Source: Staphylococcus shinii (GTDB taxonomy: Bacteria; Bacillota; Bacilli; Staphylococcales; Staphylococcaceae). Taken from it: DNA of 64,000 bases. The DNA lies in NCBI RefSeq assembly GCF_017583065.1, contig NZ_JAGEVL010000005.1, positions 420,040 through 484,039 on the forward strand, given 5' to 3'. Shown here in pieces: positions 8,409-18,699 of this stretch (positions are counted from its first letter, which is position 1; the number at the start of each line of letters is the position of its first letter). The notes under the pieces were generated by a model. That model was not told the origin of the DNA. It did no database searches and saw nothing but the letters and a program-made list of their open reading frames with translations. Position numbers and translations under genes: made by a program.

Positions 8409-11400
8409 ATGAAAAAATTTGGATTGCAATTCTTCAAACCAACGGAAAAATTTAATGGTGATTGGTCAATCTTAGAAAGTAAAAGTCGTGAATGGGAAAA
8501 AATGTATAGAGAACGTTGGAGTCATGACAAAGTAGTAAGAACGACCCATGGTGTGAACTGTACAGGATCTTGTTCATGGAAGGTATTTGTGAAAAATGGT
8601 GTGATTACTTGGGAAAACCAACAAACAGATTATCCTAGTTGTGGACCAGATTTACCTGAATTTGAGCCACGTGGTTGTCCTCGAGGAGCGTCTTTTTCTT
8701 GGTATGAATATAGTCCCTTACGCATCCGTTACCCTTATATCCGTGGAAAGCTATGGGAGTTATGGACAGAAGCATTAGAAGCACATCAAAACAATACAGT
8801 AGCTGCTTGGGCTTCAATTGTTGAAAATGAAGAAAAAGCTAAGATTTATAAACAGGCGAGAGGTAAGGGAGGATTAGTAAGAACGAATTGGAAAGACGTT
8901 TCTAAACTTATATCAGCTCAAATTATATATACAATTAAGAAATATGGACCAGATAGATTGGCTGGTTTTACTCCAATCCCGGCTATGTCAATGTTAAGTT
9001 ATGCTTCTGGTGCGCGTTTTATGAGCTTGTTAGGTGGAGAAATGCTGAGCTTTTATGATTGGTATGCGGATTTGCCTCCTGCTTCTCCACAAATATGGGG
9101 TGAACAGACAGATGTACCAGAATCTAGTGATTGGTACAACGCAGCTTATATTATGATGTGGGGATCTAATGTCCCGTTAACGAGAACGCCAGATGCGCAT
9201 TTTATGACGGAAGTTCGCTATAAAGGAACGAAAGTAATTTCTGTAGCCCCTGATTATGCAGAAAATGTTAAATTTGCTGATAATTGGTTAGCTCCGCACC
9301 CAGGCACAGACGCTGCAGTAGCACAGGCGATGACGCATGTTATTTTACAAGAACATTATGTGAATGAACCGAATAACTATTTTATTAATTACGCAAAACA
9401 ATATACTGATATGCCATTTGTCCTAATGTTAGATGAAGATAATAATGGCTTGAAAGCAGGACGTTTCTTACGTGCACATGACTTAGGCCAATCCACTGAA
9501 AATAGTGAATGGAAACCTGTAATTTTTGATAAATTACAAAAACAGTTAACAGTCCCAAATGGTACGATGGGTCAACGTTGGGAAGAGGATAAACAATGGA
9601 ATCTGAAACTAGAAAATGAAGAAGGTAAGCAAATTGATCCAGCAATGAGCCTTGCTGAAGATGAATATGAATTAAAAAACATACAGTTTCCATTTTTTAA
9701 TAATGAAGGTAACGGTATATTTGAACGTCCTATTGCTGTACAAAAGGTTAAATTAGCAAATGGTGAAGAAAAATATATTACCACTGTATTTGATTTAATG
9801 ACGAGTCAGTATGGTGTGAAACGTTTCAATCATGAACTTGAGGCATCAGGATATGACGATGCAGCGTCATATTATACGCCAGCATGGCAAGAAAAAGTTA
9901 CCGGGGTTAAACAAAATGTTGTGACACAAGTTGGTCGAGAGTTTGCGCAAAATGCAATTGATACCAAAGGTCGTTCAATGATTATCATGGGAGCTGGTAT
10001 TAATCATTGGTTTAACTCAGATACGATTTATCGTTCTATTTTAAATCTAGTATTATTATGCGGTTGTCAAGGTGTAAACGGCGGAGGATGGGCACACTAT
10101 GTCGGACAAGAAAAATGTCGACCAATCGAAGGGTGGAATACGATTGCCTTTGCTAAAGACTGGCAAGCACCACCACGTTTGCAAAATGGAACAAGTTGGT
10201 TTTACTTCGCAACAGACCAATGGAAATATGAAGAATCAAATATTGATAGTTTGAAGTCTCCATTGGCAGAAAATATTAAGCATCAACATCCTGCTGATTA
10301 CAATGTCTTAGCTGCTAGATGTGGTTGGTTACCGTCTTATCCTCAATTTGACAGAAATAGTTTATCTTTTGGTGAGGAAGCGAAAGACGTTGGAGAATTT
10401 AATAATGAAGCGATTATGAAACGTGCGATTGAGTCCGTGAAGTCTAGAGAAACGAAATTTGCAATTGAAGACCCAGATTCAAAACAAAATCATCCAAAGA
10501 CATTGTTCTTATGGCGTTCTAATTTAATTTCAAGCTCGGCTAAAGGCCAAGAATACTTTATGAAACATTTGCTCGGCGCAAAGTCAGGTTTATTAGCTGA
10601 GCCAAACGAAGAGGTAAAACCAGAAGAAATTCAATGGAGAGAAGATACAGAAGGTAAATTGGATTTACTAGTATCTTTAGATTTTAGAATGACATCTACA
10701 CCATTGTATTCAGATATCATCTTACCTGCTGCAACGTGGTATGAAAAACACGATTTGTCATCTACAGATATGCACCCATTTGTACACCCATTTAATCCTG
10801 CGATAGACCCATTATGGGAATCACGTTCAGACTGGGATATTTTTAAAACATTAAGTAAAGAGGTGTCAGAAATGGCTGAAGTACATCTTAAAGGAGTTTA
10901 TAAAGATGTCGTTACAACGCCACTTGCACACGATTCTAAGCAAGAAATTTCTAATGTGAACGGGATAATTAAAGACTGGACGAAGGGCGAAATTGAAGCT
11001 ATACCTGGAAAAACAATGCCAGGTTTTGCAGTAATCGATAGAGATTATACTAAAATATTTGATAAATACGTTACAGTAGGGCCTTTATTAGAAAAAGCTA
11101 AAGTAGGTGCTCATGGAGTAAGTTTCTCCGTAGCAGAACAATATGAAGAGTTAAAAAGCATGGTTGGAACTTGGAATGAAGAAGATGAGGATTCCGTAAA
11201 AAATGATAGACCAAGATTAGATACTGCAAGACGAGCTGTAGACGTTGTATTAAATTTATCTTCAGCTACAAATGGTAAGTTATCGCAAAAATCTTACGAG
11301 GATTTAGAACAACAAACGGGCATGCCGTTGAAAGATATTTCAAGTGAACGTGCATCAGAAAAGATTTCATTTTTAAATATAACTGCACAACCGCGAGAAG

Positions 11401-12092
11401 TCATTCCAACAGCGGTGTTCCCTGGCTCAAATAAAAATGGTAAACGTTATTCACCATTTACTACCAATATAGAACGTTTGGTTCCTTTTAGAACATTAAC
11501 AGGACGACAAAGTTATTACATTGATCATGAAGTGTTCCAGCAATTCGGAGAAAGTTTACCCGTGTATAAACCAACTTTACCACCAATGGTATTCGGTACG
11601 AGAGACAAAAAAGTAACCGGAGATGAAAGTACACTTGTCTTACGTTACTTAACACCACATGGTAAATGGAATATTCACTCAACTTATCAAGATAACCAAC
11701 ATATGTTGACTTTGTTTAGAGGAGGGCCAACTGTATGGCTTTCCAATGAGGATGCAGAAAAACACAATATTAAAGATAATGACTGGTTAGAAATATATAA
11801 CCGAAATGGTGTTGTAACAGCAAGAGCCGTAGTATCTCATAGAATGCCAAGAGGAACGATGTTTATGTATCATGCTCAAGATAAACATATTGAAACACCG
11901 GGATCACAAATTACAGATACAAGAGGTGGTTCTCATAATGCGCCAACACGTATTCATTTAAAACCAACACAACTTGTTGGAGGTTATGCGCAAATTAGTT
12001 ACCACTTTAACTATTATGGACCAATAGGGAATCAGAGAGATGTTTATGTAGCAGTGAGAAAGCTGAAGGAGGTTGACTGGCTTGAAGATTAA
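8409..12092 (+). CDS. narG: Respiratory nitrate reductase, alpha (catalytic) subunit
   Basis: This 1227-residue molybdenum bis-MGD subunit of the membrane-bound NarGHI complex reduces nitrate to nitrite on the cytoplasmic face. The N-terminal FS0 [4Fe-4S] motif is visible as HGVNCTGSCSW plus the later CPRGASF. YADLPPASPQIWGEQTD contains the conserved Asp region that ligands Mo. The C-terminal MGD-binding domain includes TPHGKWNIHS and GGSHNAPTRIHLKP. No twin-arginine export signal is seen, as expected. A start at 8400 is possible, but GAGAGGA at 8394-8400 would overlap it; ATG 8409 has normal spacing and gives the usual staphylococcal length. The stop overlaps narH by 11 bp. Confidence 0.98.
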   Translation: MKKFGLQFFKPTEKFNGDWSILESKSREWEKMYRERWSHDKVVRTTHGVNCTGSCSWKVFVKNGVITWENQQTDYPSCGPDLPEFEPRGCPRGASFSWYEYSPLRIRYPYIRGKLWELWTEALEAHQNNTVAAWASIVENEEKAKIYKQARGKGGLVRTNWKDVSKLISAQIIYTIKKYGPDRLAGFTPIPAMSMLSYASGARFMSLLGGEMLSFYDWYADLPPASPQIWGEQTDVPESSDWYNAAYIMMWGSNVPLTRTPDAHFMTEVRYKGTKVISVAPDYAENVKFADNWLAPHPGTDAAVAQAMTHVILQEHYVNEPNNYFINYAKQYTDMPFVLMLDEDNNGLKAGRFLRAHDLGQSTENSEWKPVIFDKLQKQLTVPNGTMGQRWEEDKQWNLKLENEEGKQIDPAMSLAEDEYELKNIQFPFFNNEGNGIFERPIAVQKVKLANGEEKYITTVFDLMTSQYGVKRFNHELEASGYDDAASYYTPAWQEKVTGVKQNVVTQVGREFAQNAIDTKGRSMIIMGAGINHWFNSDTIYRSILNLVLLCGCQGVNGGGWAHYVGQEKCRPIEGWNTIAFAKDWQAPPRLQNGTSWFYFATDQWKYEESNIDSLKSPLAENIKHQHPADYNVLAARCGWLPSYPQFDRNSLSFGEEAKDVGEFNNEAIMKRAIESVKSRETKFAIEDPDSKQNHPKTLFLWRSNLISSSAKGQEYFMKHLLGAKSGLLAEPNEEVKPEEIQWREDTEGKLDLLVSLDFRMTSTPLYSDIILPAATWYEKHDLSSTDMHPFVHPFNPAIDPLWESRSDWDIFKTLSKEVSEMAEVHLKGVYKDVVTTPLAHDSKQEISNVNGIIKDWTKGEIEAIPGKTMPGFAVIDRDYTKIFDKYVTVGPLLEKAKVGAHGVSFSVAEQYEELKSMVGTWNEEDEDSVKNDRPRLDTARRAVDVVLNLSSATNGKLSQKSYEDLEQQTGMPLKDISSERASEKISFLNITAQPREVIPTAVFPGSNKNGKRYSPFTTNIERLVPFRTLTGRQSYYIDHEVFQQFGESLPVYKPTLPPMVFGTRDKKVTGDESTLVLRYLTPHGKWNIHSTYQDNQHMLTLFRGGPTVWLSNEDAEKHNIKDNDWLEIYNRNGVVTARAVVSHRMPRGTMFMYHAQDKHIETPGSQITDTRGGSHNAPTRIHLKPTQLVGGYAQISYHFNYYGPIGNQRDVYVAVRKLKEVDWLED

Positions 12093-13650
12093 AGCGCAAA
12101 TTGCAATGGTGTTAAATTTAGATAAATGTATAGGTTGTCACACGTGTAGTGTTACTTGTAAGAGTACGTGGACTAATAGACCAGGCGCGGAATATATGTG
12201 GTTTAATAACGTAGAAACAAAGCCTGGTATTGGTTATCCGAAACAATGGGAAGATCAAGAGCGATATAAGGGTGGTTGGTATTTAAATAAAAAAGGTAAA
12301 TTAGAACTAAAATCCGGCAGTAAGTTATCGAAAATTGCTTTAGGGAAAATATTTTACAATCCTAATATGCCAGTGATTAAAGATTACTATGAACCATGGA
12401 CATATAATTATGAAAATCTTACAACAGCTAAAGCTACTAATCACTCTCCAGTAGCAACAGCACATTCATTAATTTCAGGTGACAAATTAAACTTAGAATG
12501 GGGTCCAAATTGGGAAGATGATTTAGCAGGTGGTCACGTTACAGGACCAAAGGATCCAAACATTAAGCGTATTGAAGAAGATATTAAATTTCAATTTGAT
12601 CAAACTTTTATGATGTATTTACCTAGATTGTGTGAACATTGCTTGAACCCAAGTTGCGTAGCATCATGTCCATCTGGAGCAATGTATAAACGTGATGAAG
12701 ACGGTATCGTACTTGTAGACCAAGATGCATGCCGTGGTTGGAGATATTGTATGACAGGTTGCCCATATAAGAAAGTTTATTTCAACTGGAAAACAAATAA
12801 AGCAGAGAAATGTACTTTTTGCTTCCCACGAATTGAAGCAGGTATGCCAACAGTATGTTCAGAAACGTGTACTGGTAGAATGCGTTATTTAGGTGTACTA
12901 CTTTATGACGCTGATAGAGTTGAAGAAGCCGCTACAGCTGAAAATGAACAAGAATTATACGAAAAACAATTAGATTTATTTTTAAATCCTTATGATGAAG
13001 CGGTTATAGAACAAGCACAAAAAGATGGAATATCATTAGAATGGATAGAAGCTGCTCAGAATTCTCCAGTCTATAAGTTAGCTATTGAATATAAATTAGC
13101 ATTCCCTTTACATCCAGAATATCGCACAATGCCAATGGTATGGTATTGCCCGCCGCTTAGTCCTATTATGAGTTATTTTGAAGGACAAACTGCAACGAAA
13201 GCTAATAGAAATCCTGATATGATATTCCCGGCAATCGAAGAAATGAGATTACCGATTCAATATTTAGCTAACTTATTTACAGCAGGTGATACTGAGCCAG
13301 TGAAATCGGCATTGCAACGCATGGCAATGATGAGAAGTTATATGCGTGCCCAAGTAACAAATAAAGCGTTCGATGTAGATAGATTATCAAAACTTGGATT
13401 ATCCGAAAGACAAACTAAAGATATGTATCGATTATTAGCAATTGCTAAACACGAAGATCGATTTGTGATACCAACATCACACAAAGAAGCCTATATGGAC
13501 ACATATCGTGCTCAAGGTAGTGAAGGATATGGAGGAGAATACTTCGGGTCGAATTGCGATGGATGTGGTGTGCCTGTAACTACTGCTTCTGGAAAATCAG
13601 GACAAGAAATCTATAATGAAAATTTCTATGGAGGGATTTTCCGTGATTAA
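12082..13650 (+). CDS. narH: Respiratory nitrate reductase, beta (iron-sulphur) subunit
   Basis: This 522-residue electron-transfer subunit carries four ferredoxin-type cysteine groups: CIGCHTCSVTC, CEHCLNPSCVASC, CRGWRYCMTGC and CTFCFPRIEAGMPTVC followed by SETC. The Trp in CRGWRYC replaces a cysteine, the known mark of the [3Fe-4S] cluster in NarH, so three [4Fe-4S] and one [3Fe-4S] are expected. The start is a UUG at 12082 (MKIKAQIAMVLN), nine bases after AAGGAGG at 12066-12072; the UUG at 12073 directly abuts that site and is unlikely. It overlaps narG by 11 bp and narJ by 8 bp. Confidence 0.97.
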   Translation: MKIKAQIAMVLNLDKCIGCHTCSVTCKSTWTNRPGAEYMWFNNVETKPGIGYPKQWEDQERYKGGWYLNKKGKLELKSGSKLSKIALGKIFYNPNMPVIKDYYEPWTYNYENLTTAKATNHSPVATAHSLISGDKLNLEWGPNWEDDLAGGHVTGPKDPNIKRIEEDIKFQFDQTFMMYLPRLCEHCLNPSCVASCPSGAMYKRDEDGIVLVDQDACRGWRYCMTGCPYKKVYFNWKTNKAEKCTFCFPRIEAGMPTVCSETCTGRMRYLGVLLYDADRVEEAATAENEQELYEKQLDLFLNPYDEAVIEQAQKDGISLEWIEAAQNSPVYKLAIEYKLAFPLHPEYRTMPMVWYCPPLSPIMSYFEGQTATKANRNPDMIFPAIEEMRLPIQYLANLFTAGDTEPVKSALQRMAMMRSYMRAQVTNKAFDVDRLSKLGLSERQTKDMYRLLAIAKHEDRFVIPTSHKEAYMDTYRAQGSEGYGGEYFGSNCDGCGVPVTTASGKSGQEIYNENFYGGIFRD

Positions 13651-14218
13651 TTTAGCGCAGTTTAATAAACATCAAGAGGCACTTGGATACTTTGCACAAC
13701 AATTAATATTTCCAGATAAGCTGACATTACACCCTAAAACGTTTGAAGAAGTTATTCATATGGAACATCCGGCATACCAAGATATAATTCAGTATCGTGA
13801 ACAAATGTATGAATTGAGCTTACTACAAATAAAGCAATTGTATTCCGATACATTTGATTTCAATAAAACTGCGCCACTCTATATGACATATAATAAATTA
13901 GATACTCAAAAAGAGCGTGGACAATTATTAGCTAAATTAAAAGTATTATATGAAATGTTTGGATTGAAGATGGCAGATAATGAACTATCTGATTTTCTGC
14001 CATTAATGCTTGAATTTTTGTATATAGCACAGTGGCAAAATGATCCAAGAGCAAAAGGGAATATTGAATTTGTCATTATGATTATTGAGGATGGTACGTA
14101 TGCAATGACAAACCAATTAGCCGAGCAAAATAGCCCTTATTATTTCTTAATAAAAGGTTTAAGAGAAACGTTAAAAGCTTGTATAGAGCCTGCAAATGAG
14201 GTGGAGCAACATGTTTAA
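13643..14218 (+). CDS. narJ: Nitrate reductase assembly chaperone
   Basis: This 191-residue TorD/NarJ-family protein helps insert the molybdenum cofactor into NarG and dock NarGH on NarI. The sequence is helical without cysteine clusters. It has the typical pattern of a conserved middle with LPLMLEFLYIAQ and a C-terminal EYF-like NSPYYFLIKGLRETL. The GTG start at 13643 follows GGAGGG by seven bases and gives MINLAQF; an upstream in-frame ATG would lie inside narH without a site of its own. It is translationally overlapped with both narH and narI. Confidence 0.92.
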   Translation: MINLAQFNKHQEALGYFAQQLIFPDKLTLHPKTFEEVIHMEHPAYQDIIQYREQMYELSLLQIKQLYSDTFDFNKTAPLYMTYNKLDTQKERGQLLAKLKVLYEMFGLKMADNELSDFLPLMLEFLYIAQWQNDPRAKGNIEFVIMIIEDGTYAMTNQLAEQNSPYYFLIKGLRETLKACIEPANEVEQHV

Positions 14219-14888
14219 TCAATTTCTATGGGTGATTATGCCCTATTTATGTATAGCAATCTTTTTTATCGGGCACCTTGCTAGATTTAAGTTTGATAAA
14301 TTTTCATGGACTGCAAAATCTAGTGAATTTATAGAAAAGAAACAACTTAAATGGGGCAGTTTAATGTTTCATTTGGGTATTATTCCTGTGGCGATGGGGC
14401 ATATAGTAGGTTTGCTTATCCCTGCATCTTGGTTAACTGCAGTAGGCGTGAGCGATCATTTATACCATATTGGAGCTGTTTATATTGGAAGTATTTTTGG
14501 TATAATAACATTGATTGGTATGTTGCTATTAACTGCACGACGTGTGACTAAAAAAAATATAAGAAGACTAAGTTCAGCATCTGATATTATTGTTAATTTC
14601 TTATTATTAACGATTATTTTTATGGGATGCTATGCAACGCTAGTGACTAATGCAACGATACCATCATTTGATTATAGAGAGACAATATCAGTTTGGTTTA
14701 GACAATTATTTATATTTTCTCCGAACGCCGATTTGATGTTACAAGTGCCACTTGCTTTTAAAATGCATATACTTTTAGGTTTTATAATTATGGCATTCTG
14801 GCCGTTTACTAGATTGGTGCATGTTTGGAGCGTGCCACTCACATATGCAAGTCGTAGTTATATTATTTATCGTAAACATAAAGTTTGA
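14211..14888 (+). CDS. narI: Respiratory nitrate reductase, gamma subunit (cytochrome b)
   Basis: This 225-residue membrane subunit has five predicted transmembrane helices and binds two b-type hemes that pass menaquinol electrons to NarH. Histidines suited to axial ligation occur in the second helix (FHLGIIPVAMGHIVG) and the last (FKMHILLG, TRLVHVWS). ATG 14211 follows GAGGTGGAG and overlaps narJ by 8 bp. It is the last structural gene of the reductase before nreA. Confidence 0.96.
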   Translation: MFNQFLWVIMPYLCIAIFFIGHLARFKFDKFSWTAKSSEFIEKKQLKWGSLMFHLGIIPVAMGHIVGLLIPASWLTAVGVSDHLYHIGAVYIGSIFGIITLIGMLLLTARRVTKKNIRRLSSASDIIVNFLLLTIIFMGCYATLVTNATIPSFDYRETISVWFRQLFIFSPNADLMLQVPLAFKMHILLGFIIMAFWPFTRLVHVWSVPLTYASRSYIIYRKHKV

Positions 14889-14902
14889 ATGGAGGCGATA
14901 AG

Positions 14903-15355
14903 TTGAAGGCGTTATCGTTAAAAGAAAGTATTAACTACCAATCAATATTAGACTCAATTCGAAGCGAAGAAGGATTTGATTTTGCGGCAATAGCATTTTA
15001 TGAGCAAGAAAGTGATATTTCCCCAATTAAGTGGTGTTATGCCTCTGGAAATTTAAATAATCGTTATAAACTGATTGTGCTACGTAAGGGAAAAGGATTA
15101 GCAGGTAACGTGATGAAGACAGGTAAACGTATGGTGATAGAAAATGTAGCACAATCATTATCTTCGCACGAACAACATAAATATCCTATCGTTCTTTGTG
15201 AGTTATTAACAGCGATGGTTGCGATACCTTTATGGTATGAAAAGAAAGTTTATGGTGTTTTATTACTAGGCCAGAGAAACCAACAACCATTGCCTAAAAC
15301 ATATAAAAACATATCACTTAAAAGTAAATTGGGCATATTTAATGAAGAAGATTAG
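14903..15355 (+). CDS. nreA: Nitrate sensor NreA (GAF-domain protein)
   Basis: This 150-residue GAF-type protein is the nitrate receptor of the NreABC system. In S. carnosus, as I recall, nitrate-free NreA binds NreB and blocks its kinase activity. The core GAF pattern is visible in LRKGKGLAGNVMKTGKRMVI and the later AMVAIPLWYEKKVYGVLLLG. The UUG at 14903 is chosen because GGAGGCGAT (14892-14900) sits at normal distance; earlier in-frame starts overlap that site. It follows narI by 14 bases and is one base from the nreB region, so it is co-transcribed with nreB and nreC and probably with narGHJI. Confidence 0.92.
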   Translation: MKALSLKESINYQSILDSIRSEEGFDFAAIAFYEQESDISPIKWCYASGNLNNRYKLIVLRKGKGLAGNVMKTGKRMVIENVAQSLSSHEQHKYPIVLCELLTAMVAIPLWYEKKVYGVLLLGQRNQQPLPKTYKNISLKSKLGIFNEED

Positions 15356-15364
15356 GTGATTATA

Positions 15365-16399
15365 ATGGAAAGCAATCAACAGTTAGATATGGAATCGTTG
15401 TTAATGCAATATTTTAATAATACGAGTGAAAAAATTGTATTCGTTGATAATCGTGGCCAAGTTGTTGCAATGAATCAAGCAGCAAGGGATATTATCTCAT
15501 TGGACAATGATTATGAAGGTATGACTAATGTCATATGTAATCATTGTGACGGTTATACTAATGAATTTGATTTGCAATCTTGTAGGTATTGCTTTTTAGA
15601 GCCAGAAAACGTAGGAAATACTAGCTTTCAGGTATTTATGAAAACAACACGTGGTACAGTTGAACCCTTTGCAGCTACCTATCAAACGATTGACGAATCT
15701 AAAGGAATTAAAGCGTTCACGTTACAAAATGTATCGCCTCAAATAGAAAGACACGATAAGATGTACCAACGAAAAATGATGCAAAAAACAATCTCAGCAC
15801 AAGAAAATGAAAGAAAACGAATATCTAGAGAATTGCATGATAGTGTAGTACAAGAAATGTTAAATATCGATGTTGAATTAAGACTTTTAAAATATCAACA
15901 AGAAATAGAACAGTTGGTTAATGGTTCTAAACGCATAGAAGGCTTAATGTCTAAGTTAATTGATGATATACGTAATTTATCTGTGGAACTTAGACCGTCT
16001 TCATTAGATGACTTAGGATTAGATGCAGCCTTTAAGACATATTTTAAACAGGCAGAAGTAAATTATGGTATTAATATTATCTATCAATCTAATTTAGCAA
16101 TGCATAGATTTGGTAATGAAATTGAAACTGTAGTCTATAGAATTGTACAAGAAGCTTTATTTAACGCGATTAAATATGCGAACGTTGATACAATTGAAGT
16201 TGATGTACAAGTTAGTCATGGAAAACTTATTGCTGAAATCATAGACAGAGGCAATGGATTTATAAAGACAGACCAGCCAAAAGGAACAGGCTTGGGACTT
16301 TATGGTATGAACGAGCGTGCAGAACTTGTAAATGCTGAAATAAATATTGATACTCAAATAGGTCGAGGCACAATTGTTACATTAGAAGTTCCAATATAG
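15365..16399 (+). CDS. nreB: Oxygen-sensing histidine kinase NreB
   Basis: This 344-residue cytoplasmic kinase has no membrane segment. An N-terminal PAS domain holds Cys58, Cys61, Cys73 and Cys76 in a C-X2-C-X11-C-X2-C pattern. These are ligands of the oxygen-labile [4Fe-4S] cluster described for NreB. The phosphoacceptor is His158 in [12 protein letters not shown], a HisKA_3 domain as in NarX-type kinases, followed by an HATPase with GNGF and [12 protein letters not shown]. Under anoxia the cluster is kept and the kinase phosphorylates NreC. ATG 15365 follows TAGGTGAT. All cluster cysteines and catalytic motifs are present. Confidence 0.97.
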   Translation: MESNQQLDMESLLMQYFNNTSEKIVFVDNRGQVVAMNQAARDIISLDNDYEGMTNVICNHCDGYTNEFDLQSCRYCFLEPENVGNTSFQVFMKTTRGTVEPFAATYQTIDESKGIKAFTLQNVSPQIERHDKMYQRKMMQKTISAQENERKRISRELHDSVVQEMLNIDVELRLLKYQQEIEQLVNGSKRIEGLMSKLIDDIRNLSVELRPSSLDDLGLDAAFKTYFKQAEVNYGINIIYQSNLAMHRFGNEIETVVYRIVQEALFNAIKYANVDTIEVDVQVSHGKLIAEIIDRGNGFIKTDQPKGTGLGLYGMNERAELVNAEINIDTQIGRGTIVTLEVPI

Positions 16400-16419
16400 G
16401 GGATAAGGAGACATTAATT

Positions 16420-17073
16420 TTGAGAATAGTTATCGCGGATGATCATGCAGTTGTACGTACTGGGTTTACAATGATATTAAATTATCAAGAAGATATGGAA
16501 GTAGTTGGAACTGCAGCCGATGGCGTGGAAGCTTACCAAAAAGTAATGAAGTACAAGCCAGACGTACTAATCATGGACTTAAGTATGCCGCCAGGTGAAT
16601 CTGGGCTTATAGCAACAAGCAAAATTACAGAAAGTTTTCCAGATACGAAAATTTTAATATTAACAATGTATGATGACGAAGAATATCTATTTCACGTATT
16701 AAGAAATGGAGCTAAAGGATATATTTTAAAAAACGCCCCTGATGAACAATTGATACTGGCAATTAGAACAGTTTTTAAAGGGGAAACATATGTTGATATG
16801 AAATTGACGACATCGTTAGTCAATGAATTCGTGAACAATTCAGGTCATGATAAGCAAGCTACAACAGACCCTTATAAGATTTTATCAAAGCGTGAAATAG
16901 AGATATTACCTTTAATAGCAAAAGGTTATGGGAATAAAGATATCGCTGAAAAGTTATTTGTTTCTGTAAAAACAGTTGAAGCACATAAAACACATATTAT
17001 GCAAAAATTAGAATTAAAATCAAAACCAGAATTAGTAGAATATGCTATGAAGAAAAAATTGATTGATTTTTAA
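16420..17073 (+). CDS. nreC: Response regulator NreC
   Basis: This 217-residue NarL/LuxR-type regulator has an N-terminal receiver with acidic DDH, phosphoacceptor Asp53 (IMDLSMP) and the lysine in LKNAPD. The C-terminal LuxR helix-turn-helix is [20 protein letters not shown] followed by [15 protein letters not shown]. Phosphorylated NreC activates nar, nir and narT. The start is UUG at 16420 with AAGGAG about ten bases upstream. The gene is followed by a terminator. Confidence 0.96.
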   Translation: MRIVIADDHAVVRTGFTMILNYQEDMEVVGTAADGVEAYQKVMKYKPDVLIMDLSMPPGESGLIATSKITESFPDTKILILTMYDDEEYLFHVLRNGAKGYILKNAPDEQLILAIRTVFKGETYVDMKLTTSLVNEFVNNSGHDKQATTDPYKILSKREIEILPLIAKGYGNKDIAEKLFVSVKTVEAHKTHIMQKLELKSKPELVEYAMKKKLIDF

Positions 17074-17087
17074 AACATTAATTATAT

Positions 17088-17138
17088 AAAAGAGCTAACG
17101 TAAATGCCTAAATAGATAGGCATAGGTTAGCTCTTTTT
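17088..17138 (+). terminator. Terminator of nar-nre operon
   Basis: AAAAGAGCTAAC (17088-17099) pairs with GTTAGCTCTTTT (17126 on), with an inner TGCCTA/TAGGCA stem and a T run. Confidence 0.88.
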
Positions 17139-17229
17139 GTTAATTAGAACACATATAATACAGGATAAAGTCGTTTCACTATCTAACTACTGGAATATAT
17201 TCTATTTTTAAAAAAGCCGCTTAATGAAG

Positions 17230-17295
17230 TAGGGAAATTCCGCAATTTGTTAAGGGATAATCCTTATGTTCAATTTTTCACAAAGATTTTATAAT
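17230..17295 (+). promoter_or_regulatory. narT promoter with paired NreC-like operator and long leader
   Basis: TAGGG-AAAT-TCCGC (17230-17243) and AAGGG-ATAA-TCCTT (17252-17265, inside the palindrome TAAGG-N6-CCTTA) have centres 22 bp apart. A TATAAT at 17290-17295 starts 31.5 bp from the proximal centre, the same offset as at narG. The leader to the narT start is about 145 bases and contains no reading frame that I would call. Confidence 0.68.
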
Positions 17296-17447
17296 AAAAA
17301 TGAGGCCAGGATTCTGCTAATAGTAACGTTTATACTTACTCATATTACACCGGTGATAATGATTGTTATATAGAAATTCAGCACTTCAACTGTGTGCAAA
17401 TACTGGTCTTAGTTATCAAAAAATATTATAAATTGAAGGTGAAATAA

Positions 17448-18614
17448 ATGAACAAAGCAAGTGGTGTTTTTCAATTAACATTACAGTCTTTAAGTCTTGT
17501 TGTAGGTTTTATGGCATGGAGTATTATTGCGCCACTTATGCCTTTTATCTCTCAGGATGTGCATATTACAAGCAGCCAACTTTCTATTATTTTAGCTATT
17601 CCTGTTATATTAGGTTCTATTTTAAGGGTCCCTTTTGGTTATTTGACAAATATTATTGGTGCGAAATGGGTATTCTTTTGTAGTTTTATTATATTATTAT
17701 TTCCGATATTCTTCTTAAGTTATGCACAATCGCCTAGGATGTTAATGGCATCAGGTTTCTTTCTTGGAGTAGGTGGCGCAGTATTTTCAGTAGGTGTAAC
17801 ATCCATACCTAAGTATTTTCCAAAAGAACGCGTAGGATTAGCAAATGGTATATATGGCATGGGAAATATTGGGACTGCCATTTCCTCATTCTTAGCGCCC
17901 CCGATAGCTGGTATTATAGGCTGGCAATCAACAGTGAGAGGTTATTTAATCGTCATAGCACTTTTTGCGATTTTTATGTTTTTGTTAGGTGACAATAAAG
18001 AACAAAAAATAAAAGTACCTTTAGTTAAACAGTATAAAATTTTGATGAAAGATTTAAGATTATATTATTTATCACTTTGGTATTTTATTACATTTGGTTC
18101 ATTCGTAGCTTTTGGATTGTTTTTACCTAATTTTTTAGTACAAAATTTTGGCATCAGTGAAGTTGATGCAGGTATAAGAGCGGGTGTCTTTATCGCATTA
18201 TCTACTTTCCTAAGACCGCTAGGCGGCGTGTTAGGAGATAAGTTTAATGCTGTAACTTTACTAATGTGTGACTTTATATTAATGATTATCGGTGCAATTA
18301 TGCTAGGTCTATCAGCCCATATCTTATTATTTACAATAGGTTGTTTACTCATTAGTATGTGCGCAGGTGTCGGTAATGGTTTAATATTTAAACTCGTGCC
18401 ATCTTATTTTGGAAAAGAGGCTGGATCAGCTAATGGTATAGTTTCAATGATGGGGGGCTTAGGCGGTTTCTTCCCGCCATTAGTCATAGCCTATATAACA
18501 AGTCTTACTGGAACAAGTCATTTCTCTTTTATCTTATTAGCGATATTTGGTGTAATTGCTTTAGTTACCATGAGTCACATTATGAAACGTGAAAAATTAA
18601 AAACGACATTATAA
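17448..18614 (+). CDS. narT: Nitrate/nitrite transporter
   Basis: This 388-residue major-facilitator protein has about 12 transmembrane helices. The nitrate/nitrite porter signature glycine-rich segments are visible in [20 protein letters not shown] and in [18 protein letters not shown]. Staphylococcal NarT takes up nitrate (and can move nitrite) for respiration. It is a single-gene unit behind its own NreC-type promoter and is followed by a terminator shared with the convergent small heat-shock genes. GAAGGTGA precedes ATG 17448. Confidence 0.95.
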   Translation: MNKASGVFQLTLQSLSLVVGFMAWSIIAPLMPFISQDVHITSSQLSIILAIPVILGSILRVPFGYLTNIIGAKWVFFCSFIILLFPIFFLSYAQSPRMLMASGFFLGVGGAVFSVGVTSIPKYFPKERVGLANGIYGMGNIGTAISSFLAPPIAGIIGWQSTVRGYLIVIALFAIFMFLLGDNKEQKIKVPLVKQYKILMKDLRLYYLSLWYFITFGSFVAFGLFLPNFLVQNFGISEVDAGIRAGVFIALSTFLRPLGGVLGDKFNAVTLLMCDFILMIIGAIMLGLSAHILLFTIGCLLISMCAGVGNGLIFKLVPSYFGKEAGSANGIVSMMGGLGGFFPPLVIAYITSLTGTSHFSFILLAIFGVIALVTMSHIMKREKLKTTL

Positions 18615-18655
18615 AAAAAGCTGTAGTTAGATAATTTCTCTAACTACAGCTTTTT
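18615..18655. terminator. Bidirectional terminator between narT and hsp20 genes
   Basis: AAAAAGCTGTAGTTAG (18615-18630) and its exact complement (18640-18655) surround a nine-base loop. A and T runs on the two sides fit convergent termination. Confidence 0.92.
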
Positions 18656-18699
18656 AATTTATTTTATAAAGATTATCAGTAGCCAATAAAATGACTATA

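Noticed and set aside
14351..14551. Reading frame inside narI
   Set aside because: It overlaps a full-length membrane subunit gene in another frame and has no start signals.
17264..17285. Rex site upstream of narT (TTCACAA half)
   Set aside because: Only the right half matches; the left half has four of seven bases, so it is probably chance.
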